Of a DNA stretch of 9,925 bases, positions 1 through 6,436 are shown piece after piece. Origin of the DNA: Planctomycetaceae bacterium (GTDB taxonomy: Bacteria; Planctomycetota; Planctomycetia; Planctomycetales; Planctomycetaceae). Position numbers and translations under genes: made by a program. Within the stretch, counting starts at the first letter, position 1. Every line of letters begins with the position of its first letter. Below the pieces are notes generated by a model. It did no database searches, had not been told where the DNA came from, and saw nothing but the letters and a program-made list of their open reading frames with translations. The stretch spans positions 1 through 9,925 of the forward strand of contig JAJDEK010000018.1 of NCBI GenBank assembly GCA_029259875.1. The letters are read 5' to 3'.

Positions 1-348
1 GATACGGTGTTCCCATTGTTTACCTGCCGATGCCTGTAATGTCTCTCCACAATGACTACATTTTTTTGTGTTCTCTTCAACCGTGGCGCCACACATAGGA
101 CAATAGACAGATCCACCTGCGAGAAAACTATGCTCTTCTCTTACCGGGATTTCAGCTAGAAAACTCTGTTCTTCACTCACAGGGAATTCGCTATCAGGAT
201 CATCGAATCTATCACCATCAACTACTGAATCTGGAACGGGAATAGTAATCGGCTCGCCACATTGCGGACACATAGCTCTTCGCCCGGCTTTATCATCCGA
301 GGTTTTAAGAACTTTTTGGCAATACTGACAACTAAATTCAATCGTCAA
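1..348 (-). CDS. Zinc-ribbon membrane protein, N-terminal part (3' end beyond window), paralogue of the gene at 520-1533
   Basis: Only the first 116 residues are inside the window; the reading frame is open to the left edge. A TTG at 346-348 is chosen as start. An in-frame TAA lies four codons upstream, an AAGGG Shine-Dalgarno sits six bases before the TTG, and the first in-frame ATG (codon 26) would cut through the first zinc ribbon. Visible parts are a zinc ribbon with paired cysteines (Cys7/Cys10 and CPQC at 27-30), then an acidic linker containing the near-repeat PVSEEQSFL / PVREEHSFL. A second zinc ribbon follows (CPMCG and CSHCG pairs). The sequence aligns closely with the neighbouring gene: 31 of the first 37 residues are identical. 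By that comparison the missing part should be a multi-pass membrane domain. The function is unknown. The two zinc ribbons probably bind structural zinc on the cytoplasmic side, which is an inference. Confidence 0.85.
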   Translation of the reverse strand, partial: MTIEFSCQYCQKVLKTSDDKAGRRAMCPQCGEPITIPVPDSVVDGDRFDDPDSEFPVSEEQSFLAEIPVREEHSFLAGGSVYCPMCGATVEENTKKCSHCGETLQASAGKQWEHRI

Positions 349-519
349 AGGACGCCCTTAATATACTATTGTCTTTTTAACTTGTGAGGCTTACTGCAAA
401 CATCTCATTTTCTATACGAAATAAGATTGGCATTCTCCTGAATCAATTGCTCACGTCAAAATTTAATAGAGCGACACTCTTGAAAACATAGCATAAGATG
501 AGAGTTAATCGATGTCATT
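349..519. other. Intergenic spacer between the two zinc-ribbon paralogues
   Basis: This 171-base A+T-rich spacer separates the duplicated genes. It carries the AAGGG ribosome-binding site of the left gene (minus strand, six bases before its TTG). I see no convincing -35/-10 pair. A short imperfect hairpin (468-480) is too weak to call a terminator. An 18-codon ATG reading frame on the minus strand has its ATG too close to the preceding GGAG and no recognisable product. Confidence 0.5.
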
Positions 520-1533
520 TCACTGATTAGTCATTTCAGCGTAAGCGACTGTCTGTGCCATATAAGTAAAGGGGATGATGAAAATCAAACCGATCCCTAA
601 TGTGACCACTGCCCCCAGTATCGTAATCAGACCTAACAGTATCGAAAGACCAAACAGGTTCAACAGATTGCCAGATGTTACTTTTCGCGCTTCGGAAAAT
701 GAATCAATTCCGGGTAAATTCCGATCAACCAGAATAAACGAGTATGGCCAAAACATAAGCCCCACGATAATACCGGGAATAATCAAAAGTAATAGCCCTA
801 GACAACTGAGTATAACATAGATGATACTGCAGAGAAACATACGCCAGAGAAAAGGGCCACAACTAAACAGGACGTTCAATTCGGGGTTCTCCCCCCTGAT
901 AATCTTGAGGAAGGTTAACTGACCTCCCAGCTGAACATAGAACAAGATTGAATAGACTAATATATTTTGTACAAGCACGATTGGAATCTGAACCAATTGA
1001 GCCAGATCCCCACCTCCGACCATCGAAGCTAAGGCAACACTCAAGAGTGCTGATACGATACCAATCGCGATGGAACCTACAAAGTAAATGCCACCTGCCA
1101 GCAATGGTACGCCAATTGCCATCCCCAAGTTAGCTTTATACACTTCCCACGTACGAGAGAAGACTTCACCAATACTGAAAATCCTTGGCTCCCAGCGATC
1201 TCCTCTTCTGCCAGAAGCCTGCAAGGTCTCACCACATGCCTCGCATTTTGTCGCACCTGCACGAACGCTGGCACCGCACATGGGACAGTCAATGTTTCCT
1301 TGATTCAGAAAACTGTCTTCTTCCCTGACTGGGGAATCGGTGAGGAAACTCTGTTCCTCACTTACAGGTGATTCACCGAAGCCGTCAAAACCATCATCAT
1401 TGCTGGTGACGTCTGCTGGCATGGGCACATCAATTGGTTCACCACACTGGGGACACTTGGCTCGACGACCGGCTTTATCATCCGAAGTTTTCAAGACTTT
1501 ATTGCAATGTGAGCAACTGAATTCAATCGTCAA
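520..1533 (-). CDS. Double zinc-ribbon, multi-pass membrane protein (DUF975/YciC-like membrane domain)
   Basis: This is a 337-residue protein of unknown function. A first zinc ribbon (Cys7/Cys10, Cys27/Cys30) is followed by an acidic linker (about 40-80). The linker holds two copies of a 12-residue unit beginning PVSEEQSFL and PVREEDSFL. A second zinc ribbon follows (Cys83/Cys86, Cys97/Cys100). From about residue 137 there are long hydrophobic stretches: 137-170, 181-204, 228-269 (long enough for two passes) and 290-332 (again probably two). The motif SFSEARKVTSGN before the last hydrophobic pair resembles the A..x..G.LF signature of DUF975/YciC/DUF4013-type membrane proteins; this is a family resemblance judged by eye. 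The start is TTG at 1531-1533, with AAGGGG seven bases upstream. The gene begins 29 bases after yebC and is probably co-transcribed with it. The same domain order in the left neighbour shows a tandem duplication. Confidence 0.88.
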   Translation of the reverse strand: MTIEFSCSHCNKVLKTSDDKAGRRAKCPQCGEPIDVPMPADVTSNDDGFDGFGESPVSEEQSFLTDSPVREEDSFLNQGNIDCPMCGASVRAGATKCEACGETLQASGRRGDRWEPRIFSIGEVFSRTWEVYKANLGMAIGVPLLAGGIYFVGSIAIGIVSALLSVALASMVGGGDLAQLVQIPIVLVQNILVYSILFYVQLGGQLTFLKIIRGENPELNVLFSCGPFLWRMFLCSIIYVILSCLGLLLLIIPGIIVGLMFWPYSFILVDRNLPGIDSFSEARKVTSGNLLNLFGLSILLGLITILGAVVTLGIGLIFIIPFTYMAQTVAYAEMTNQ

Positions 1534-1562
1534 GTTTCTGCCCCTTAAAACGAGATTGTTGT

Positions 1563-2315
1563 TTACTCGGCGATGACCTCGGCCATAATTTCATCTGGAA
1601 TATTAAAGTTCGCAGTCACACTTTGCACATCATCATGATCTTCTAGAGCTTCCATCAGTTTGAGGACTTTTTTGCCATCATTCACCCCTAGATCGACAGT
1701 ATTTGCAGGAATACGTGATATTTCTGCCAGATTCGTAGGAATTTTTCTGTTTTCAAATTCCTCGGATACCTGCTGGAATGCCTCGATGCTGCAAGTGACT
1801 TCAAATACATCACCATTGGCAGAGACATCGTCTGCCCCTACTTCCAATGCGATTTCAAACAGTTCATCTTCTACGACATTGTCTGTGGGAACAAGAAAGA
1901 GACCTTTTCGCTCAAACATCCAAGCAACACAGCCAGTACTGCCAAGATTACCACCATGTACTTCGAAAGCCTTGCGTATCTCTCCCGCAGTTCGATTACG
2001 GTTTTCAGTCAGGATGTCACACAACACCGCCACCCCTGCTGCACCGTAACCTTCATAGATCAGTTCTTCAAATTTTTCACCAGATAATTCCCCACACCCT
2101 TTTTTAACAGCGCGATCGATATTCTCTTTAGGCATACTCGCTTTACGTGCTTTATCGATTGCATAGCGCAAAGCTAAATTCATAGAAGGGTCTCCCCCAC
2201 CATGTTGTGCCGCCACAATAATCGCACGGCTCAATTTACCAAATAGCTTACCTCGCTTTTTGTCAATCACCCCTTTCTTGGCGGCGATATTTGCCCAATG
2301 TGAATGCCCTGCCAT
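1563..2315 (-). CDS. yebC: YebC/PmpR/TACO1 family protein
   Basis: A 250-residue protein with the full length and signatures of the YebC family. It opens with MAGHSHWANI, followed by KRGKLFGKL in the helical N-terminal domain (about 1-75). The long middle domain contains YEGYGAAGVAVL, TENRNRT and GGNLGSTGCVAWMF (about 80-145). Family members were long annotated as transcriptional regulators (PmpR). The mitochondrial homologue TACO1 acts in translation, and bacterial homologues have been linked to relief of stalling at proline-rich stretches. A role in translation is therefore likely, and the neighbouring infB/rbfA/nusA genes fit it. The ATG start is fixed by the conserved N-terminus. No clear Shine-Dalgarno precedes it. 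It lies 106 bases after the TPR gene and 29 bases before the zinc-ribbon gene. Everything expected of the family is present, with nothing truncated. Confidence 0.97.
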   Translation of the reverse strand: MAGHSHWANIAAKKGVIDKKRGKLFGKLSRAIIVAAQHGGGDPSMNLALRYAIDKARKASMPKENIDRAVKKGCGELSGEKFEELIYEGYGAAGVAVLCDILTENRNRTAGEIRKAFEVHGGNLGSTGCVAWMFERKGLFLVPTDNVVEDELFEIALEVGADDVSANGDVFEVTCSIEAFQQVSEEFENRKIPTNLAEISRIPANTVDLGVNDGKKVLKLMEALEDHDDVQSVTANFNIPDEIMAEVIAE

Positions 2316-2421
2316 TTATAAATTCGCTTAGCTAAAAAAAGAGATTAACCTACGCCGGAATAACATAGATAAGAAACAACTTGATCCGATACTATCACGT
2401 TCTCTAGTTCAAGAAAAACAA

Positions 2422-4695
2422 TTATTGATTGAGTTTTTCCTGAATCTGTTCAATCATTTTTGCATCGGGAGGAGCTGATTTTTGTGCTGCCTCTAATGCC
2501 TTCTTCCAGAGTTTCATTGCTTTTTCGGTTTTTCCTAGTTTGTGATAACAGTCTGCTAAATGATCCAGAATCGTCGAGTCTCCTCCTCCGGGTAATTTAC
2601 TGGCTTTCTCAAGATACTCTACGGCTTCTTCATACTTTTGCCGTTTGAATAAAACCCATCCCATACTATCGAGATAAGCCATATTATTTGGCTCAGACTT
2701 CAAAGCAATTCGAATCATCTTCTCTGCTTTTTCCAGATTTTTACCTTGATCGGCGTAGAGGTATCCCAAATCATTATTGATAGAAGGATTATTGGGATCT
2801 TCGGCTAGTAACTCTTCAAGAACGGCTTCCCCCTTCCCGATGTCTCCTTGTTGCACGTAGATGTTTGATAGTATCATCTTAACTTGATACAGGCGCTCTT
2901 TCTGCCGCGGATACTTTTTGATGAAACCCTTAAATTGTGCAATCGCTTTATCCCAATCCCGACTATGGTAATAAATCCAGGCATGCTGGTAGTCAAGGTC
3001 TGGAATTTGGGGAGCTACCCGGCGCGCTTCTTCGTTCACCTTGAGGGCAGCTTCTGTTTCGCCACTTCTCTCACGGGCATCTGCTAACTGAAATAGTAGT
3101 TTAATTCTCTGAGGTGCTAATAATGGATTGTCAGCAGCTTTTTGCAACAAATCAGCGACCTTACCATATTGATTTTCAGTTCTCAAAAGTTGGCTATACT
3201 CTCGTAGAATCAAATAAGCCCAATTACTACGAATCTGGGGTTTGGCATGTCTTTCGGCAGCATCCATCGCAAACTGATAGAATTCACCTGCCGCTTTTGT
3301 CTGTCCTGCAACTGCAGCGAGTTTCGCGATAATAAAACCAGAAAAGACATCGACTCCCGGCGGACTTTTATCTTTCAGTTTTTGTGCTTCTGCAATCAAA
3401 GCTTTAATGAATTTTTCATCTTTAGACATTTTCTCCAGATTCGGTTGAATCTTCTGAATTCCATCGCTGGTCTGGACAACTTTGGATAGTGTTTCAATCA
3501 GTTTCTTATATTTTTTATTCTTTTGATACAGTGTCATCAAACCGGCCAAGCCTTCTGAATCAGATGATTTACCAATCGAATCCAGATATGTTTTTTCGGC
3601 TTCGGCAAAACGTCCTTGATCTCCGTACTGCTCTGCCAGGTAGTAGTGAAGTGTACGATTAAATCGATCTTTTTCTGCCAGTTTTTCTAGCTTAGGAATT
3701 AACTCATCTGAACGATTCAATGCTTTTAAAATTTCTGCAAGAAATTGATAAGCCTTACGCCCTTTCGACTGTAATTGCTCATCGTAATAAACTTGCAACG
3801 CATCAAGTGCCTTCTGATACTCTTTGGAGTGAAAATAAACTTGGGCCAGATGGTATTTTAGAACACCGGGCCGCCCTTTTTGAGACTCCGCTGCTTTGTT
3901 GAAAGCTTCGACCGCAAGCTCCAGGTGGTCGGTCTCAAGAAATGACTGCCCCATTCTCTCATAGAGTTTCCCTTGTTTGGCTTCAAGCTGAGAACGAGAG
4001 TTATACTCAAAAGTATATTGATCTGGTTTCATCAGAGCATTAAAGACGACTTCCCAACACTGAGCAGCTTCTTCATTCTTCCCCAATCGTTCGTAGAGAT
4101 TTGCCTGGTCATGTTTAATAATCACATACACACCAGATTTTTTATCAATGGACGGAGAATCTGATGCCTTTTTCAAAAAGGTGACTGCCTCTTCGAAACG
4201 TCCCTGACCTGCCATATGTAAACCCAGCTTCCGCATGAGTTCATAATCTTTGGGATCAAGCTCGACTGCCTTCTGAGCGTATTTAATCGCTTCATCAGTC
4301 TTATCCAAACCCGAAGCCAACCTGATCAAAACTCGATAAATTTCGACCGAATTTGGATTTAATTCCATCGCCTTCTTATAGGCATCATAGGCGCCAATAA
4401 AGTCATTACGGGCCTCACGCATGCGACCAGTCATATACCAAGCAGCGGAGTCGACTTCTTTTAGCTCTTCAGGAGTGCGTGGTTTTGCAGGTATCAGGGG
4501 AAGCACAACATCATCCGCAACCCCTTCTTCAAGCGAGAAAACTTTGGGGGTGGAATGCTTTTGTGCCTTCTTCTTTCCTTCCTTTTTATCGGGCATCTTG
4601 GCCGAGAGAGGAACCAGAGCGTTAGATACCATGAAACAAGGTAACAACATGAACTGGCAGGCTAAAATGATTGCCATCTTCGGAAAACCGCTCAT
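2422..4695 (-). CDS. Exported tetratricopeptide-repeat protein
   Basis: A 757-residue protein with an apparent Sec signal peptide: Lys6, a hydrophobic stretch from about 7 to 23, and S-N-A at 24-26 as a plausible signal peptidase I site. LLPC at 17-20 resembles a lipobox but has Pro before Cys, so lipoprotein processing is doubtful. A lysine-rich segment follows, then about a dozen or more TPR units from about residue 85 to 740. The clearest are YDAYKKAMELNPNS, AIKYAQKAVELDPKD, and the C-terminal run around LGYLYADQG, LDSMGWVLFKRQKYEEA and LADCYHKLGK. That C-terminal run is typical of envelope TPR proteins. TPRs bind protein partners, so this is probably a periplasmic or membrane-associated scaffold; the partner is unknown. 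I prefer ATG at 4693-4695 over the TTG two codons earlier, because GGAG (4703-4706) is seven bases from the ATG but only one from the TTG. Confidence 0.9.
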   Translation of the reverse strand: MSGFPKMAIILACQFMLLPCFMVSNALVPLSAKMPDKKEGKKKAQKHSTPKVFSLEEGVADDVVLPLIPAKPRTPEELKEVDSAAWYMTGRMREARNDFIGAYDAYKKAMELNPNSVEIYRVLIRLASGLDKTDEAIKYAQKAVELDPKDYELMRKLGLHMAGQGRFEEAVTFLKKASDSPSIDKKSGVYVIIKHDQANLYERLGKNEEAAQCWEVVFNALMKPDQYTFEYNSRSQLEAKQGKLYERMGQSFLETDHLELAVEAFNKAAESQKGRPGVLKYHLAQVYFHSKEYQKALDALQVYYDEQLQSKGRKAYQFLAEILKALNRSDELIPKLEKLAEKDRFNRTLHYYLAEQYGDQGRFAEAEKTYLDSIGKSSDSEGLAGLMTLYQKNKKYKKLIETLSKVVQTSDGIQKIQPNLEKMSKDEKFIKALIAEAQKLKDKSPPGVDVFSGFIIAKLAAVAGQTKAAGEFYQFAMDAAERHAKPQIRSNWAYLILREYSQLLRTENQYGKVADLLQKAADNPLLAPQRIKLLFQLADARERSGETEAALKVNEEARRVAPQIPDLDYQHAWIYYHSRDWDKAIAQFKGFIKKYPRQKERLYQVKMILSNIYVQQGDIGKGEAVLEELLAEDPNNPSINNDLGYLYADQGKNLEKAEKMIRIALKSEPNNMAYLDSMGWVLFKRQKYEEAVEYLEKASKLPGGGDSTILDHLADCYHKLGKTEKAMKLWKKALEAAQKSAPPDAKMIEQIQEKLNQ

Positions 4696-4702
4696 CTTCA
4701 AA

Positions 4703-4706
4703 CTCC
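4703..4706 (-). promoter_or_regulatory. Shine-Dalgarno site deciding the start of the TPR gene
   Basis: GGAG on the minus strand lies seven bases before ATG 4693-4695. It is too close to the alternative TTG at 4699-4701 for that codon to be used efficiently. Confidence 0.6.
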
Positions 4707-4718
4707 ATTATTTGAAAC

Positions 4719-4777
4719 AGAGATTATTTATTCTCTACCCGAAACGAATTACTGTATTTATAAGAACAACAGTAGAG
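4719..4777 (-). promoter_or_regulatory. Overlapping short inverted repeats in the putative leader of the TPR gene
   Basis: Three stems can be drawn in this A+T-rich stretch: GTAGAG 4772-4777 with CTCTAC 4733-4738, ACAGTA 4769-4774 with TACTGT 4750-4755, and TCTCT 4732-4736 with AGAGA 4719-4723. The first excludes the other two because they share bases. The last ends 12 bases upstream of the GGAG site. They could form alternative leader structures, but stems of 5-6 bp can arise by chance, so this is only a suggestion. Confidence 0.22.
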
Positions 4778-4784
4778 CCTATTT

Positions 4785-4814
4785 ATTGTAACGCCTATTC
4801 CCCAGCTCCTCCAA
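4785..4814 (-). promoter_or_regulatory. Possible sigma-70-type promoter for the TPR gene
   Basis: Reading the minus strand, TTGGAG (4809-4814) is followed after 18 bases by TACAAT (4785-4790). The -10 matches the TATAAT consensus at five of six positions; the -35 matches only at TTG. Transcription would start near 4778, about 80 bases before the ATG and inside the otherwise gene-free stretch. The position is sensible but the -35 is poor, and planctomycete promoters are not well defined. Confidence 0.3.
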
Positions 4815-4871
4815 GCCTGCTTTCTGTGGATTCTATTATTTTAGTACAGGGAAATAGAGACATTATGAGGC

Positions 4872-4916
4872 AAAAAAGGGGAACTGACAGACATTACCAG
4901 GATCAAGACAGTCAGT
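4872..4916 (-). terminator. Possible intrinsic terminator after the nusA-infB-rbfA block
   Basis: On the minus strand ACTGAC (4911-4916) pairs with GTCAGT (4883-4888), giving six base pairs with a 22-base loop. It is followed by TTCCCC and a run of six T (4872-4877). It lies about 50 bases after the stop of the lysine-tailed gene, where an operon end would be expected. The long loop and the C-run between stem and T-run make it weak, so it could be chance. Confidence 0.28.
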
Positions 4917-4963
4917 AGCAATCAGAGAGCCCTACTACGTTGACCAATCGAAGTTCTGACAGA

Positions 4964-5893
4964 TTATTTTTTGGATGAAGAGGATTTCTTTTTTGGAACC
5001 TTTTTTCTGGAAGTAGCCTTCTTTGCAGGGACCGTTTTTTTTGCTGTTTTTTTCGTCGCTTTTTTGGTTACTTTTTTCGCAGCTTTGGCTGGTACTTTCT
5101 TTTTCACTTTTGCAGTTGCTTTTTTGGTTTTCGTAGAAGCTTTTTTCTTCTTTGTAACCTTTTTTTTCTGTTTGGAAAGTGGATTCGCAAATAATCCTTC
5201 CAGCCGACTTGGTGCTTGTTTTAGATCCACGCCTTCTTCCGGTAGTGGATTCTTCGCTAAATTAAAGTCAGCGGCTAGTTCCTCATCTGTTGCCAGACAT
5301 CGTAATAAATGACTGAATAAGGGGGCATCTGGCTTACGCACACTTGATTTTAAACTGTCACTCGCTGTTTCTATTGATTCATCAGCAGGTAGCAAGCCCA
5401 ACCATTTACTAGCATTTAAAATCTTCTCATCTGCCGGAACTGAATGACTCCCCAAGACAACCTGTAAAGTATGATTGAGAACAAAAGGTGTCAACGACTT
5501 CATTTTCGTTAGTTGCTTTTGAGCCTGTTCTAACGTCTTCTTTCTTAACAATTCCAAATCAAAACAGAATTCTTTGTCAAACACAAATTGTAAGACTGAC
5601 CTAATCCGATAGGCTTTCCATTCCGCATCACCATCCAACGCAAACACCGATTCTAATTCAGAAATCGTGCTGACTCGAATTTCATTCAGATCATGAAAGC
5701 CTTCTAAAAGCGAATCAAAGACTTCATCAGCCTGAGAATTCGTGGTATTCTCCAGACAAACGGCGTGTAACATTGTCTCTAATACAGGGCGATCATACTT
5801 CGGTAATGTCGCTGAATACCTTTTCTTGAGAAGTGTGATCAGCTTTTTACAAATAGCCTGTTTATCTGATGTTGAAATTTTTTTGGCAACCAT
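4964..5893 (-). CDS. Degenerate endonuclease III-like (HhH-GPD) protein with histone-H1-like lysine-rich tail
   Basis: A 309-residue protein I do not recognise by name. Residues about 30-170 follow the helical layout of endonuclease III. LETMLHAVCLENTT (38-51) corresponds to the LI..ILSAQ.TD helix, and WKAYRIRSVLQF (92-103) to the Y..KA..I helix. LTPFVLNHTLQVVL (134-147) corresponds to the LPGVGRKTANVVL hairpin, and PADEKILNASKWLGLL (153-168) to the VDTH..R...RLGL helix. In this by-eye alignment the catalytic lysine is replaced (around His141), the glycines of the hairpin are gone, and Asp155 may keep the catalytic aspartate. The four-cysteine Fe-S cluster is absent. Residues 241-309 form a Lys/Ala/Thr tail with AKK, TKK and PAKKA units like histone H1 or bacterial Hc proteins, suggesting nucleic-acid binding. 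It starts with ATG 78 bases after rbfA, without a clear Shine-Dalgarno. A catalytic role is unlikely; DNA or rRNA binding is inferred. Confidence 0.75.
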   Translation of the reverse strand: MVAKKISTSDKQAICKKLITLLKKRYSATLPKYDRPVLETMLHAVCLENTTNSQADEVFDSLLEGFHDLNEIRVSTISELESVFALDGDAEWKAYRIRSVLQFVFDKEFCFDLELLRKKTLEQAQKQLTKMKSLTPFVLNHTLQVVLGSHSVPADEKILNASKWLGLLPADESIETASDSLKSSVRKPDAPLFSHLLRCLATDEELAADFNLAKNPLPEEGVDLKQAPSRLEGLFANPLSKQKKKVTKKKKASTKTKKATAKVKKKVPAKAAKKVTKKATKKTAKKTVPAKKATSRKKVPKKKSSSSKK

Positions 5894-5933
5894 ATTTGTC
5901 TGTGCAATATTTGAGATAGTTCAAATGGAAAGT

Positions 5934-5954
5934 AATGAAAACAACTCTTTCATT
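5934..5954 (-). repeat. Perfect 7-bp inverted repeat between rbfA and the HhH-GPD-like gene
   Basis: AATGAAA (5934-5940) and TTTCATT (5948-5954) are separated by seven bases. The stem has only one G-C pair and no T-run follows on the minus strand, so it is not a good terminator. It could be an mRNA processing or stability element, or chance in A+T-rich sequence. Confidence 0.3.
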
Positions 5955-5971
5955 TACGGAAACATTACCAA

Positions 5972-6391
5972 CTAATCCACGTGCGATTCTTCTCCAGTAA
6001 TTCGATCATCTTCCTCTGAAGATTCCTTCTCCAACTCTTCCGTTTCTCTCTCAACCTGTAGTTTATCTAAAATGCGAAGTGCCTCTACCGAATCTTTTAC
6101 AGCAGAATCCAGAACAAATTTGATCACGGGTGTATAACGAGTTTGAATGCGATCAGCAATTTTGGACTGAATAAATCCTTTTGCTGATTCCAATCCATGC
6201 AAACAAAGTGCTTGCGTTTTTTCATCTCCCATGATCGAAATATAGATCTTGGCTGACTGCACATCCGGTGCGACATCAACATGTAAGACTGTCACATTTT
6301 GGATGCGAGGATCGCGTAAATGCAGCAGAATCGTTGTACTAGTTGTTTCTAATATCGCCTGAGCAATTTTTGATAATCGACGTGATGTCAT
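5972..6391 (-). CDS. rbfA: Ribosome-binding factor A
   Basis: A 139-residue RbfA, a small KH-fold protein that binds the 30S subunit and assists late 16S rRNA (5' end) maturation and cold adaptation. Family features in order: an N-terminal helix MTSRRLSKIAQAI, the LRDPRIQNVTVLHVDVAPD strand region, SAKIYISIMGDE, the GLESAKGFIQSKIADRI helix, and TRYTPVIKFVLDSAVKDS. The core ends near residue 113. The remaining 26 residues are a very acidic extension rich in Glu and Asp, longer than in many homologues. The ATG start follows from the conserved N-terminus. Upstream there is only a G-rich stretch (GCGGGG) as a possible ribosome-binding site. It lies 45 bases after infB, the usual infB-rbfA order. 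Confidence 0.97.
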   Translation of the reverse strand: MTSRRLSKIAQAILETTSTTILLHLRDPRIQNVTVLHVDVAPDVQSAKIYISIMGDEKTQALCLHGLESAKGFIQSKIADRIQTRYTPVIKFVLDSAVKDSVEALRILDKLQVERETEELEKESSEEDDRITGEESHVD

Positions 6392-6436
6392 TCAGTCCCC
6401 GCAAGCACTCACTGTTTGGTTCAATACTACCAATAT

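Noticed and set aside
468..480. Hairpin AGAG...CTCT after the zinc-ribbon gene as a terminator
   Set aside because: Only four Watson-Crick pairs plus one wobble, and the following sequence is A+T-rich rather than a clean T-run.
2358..2412. Inverted repeat CTTGA/TCAAG between the TPR gene and yebC as a terminator
   Set aside because: Five base pairs with a long loop and a broken T-rich stretch. Too weak to separate from chance.
4421..4918. Plus-strand reading frame of 165 codons across the TPR gene start and the intergenic stretch
   Set aside because: It overlaps the well-supported signal peptide region of the TPR gene, has no recognisable domain and no convincing start signal.
4971..5312. 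Plus-strand reading frame of 113 codons, rich in Phe and Ala, opposite the lysine-rich tail
   Set aside because: It is the complement of AAA/GCN-type codons, which gives TTT-rich sequence without stops. It has no ribosome-binding site and no family resemblance.
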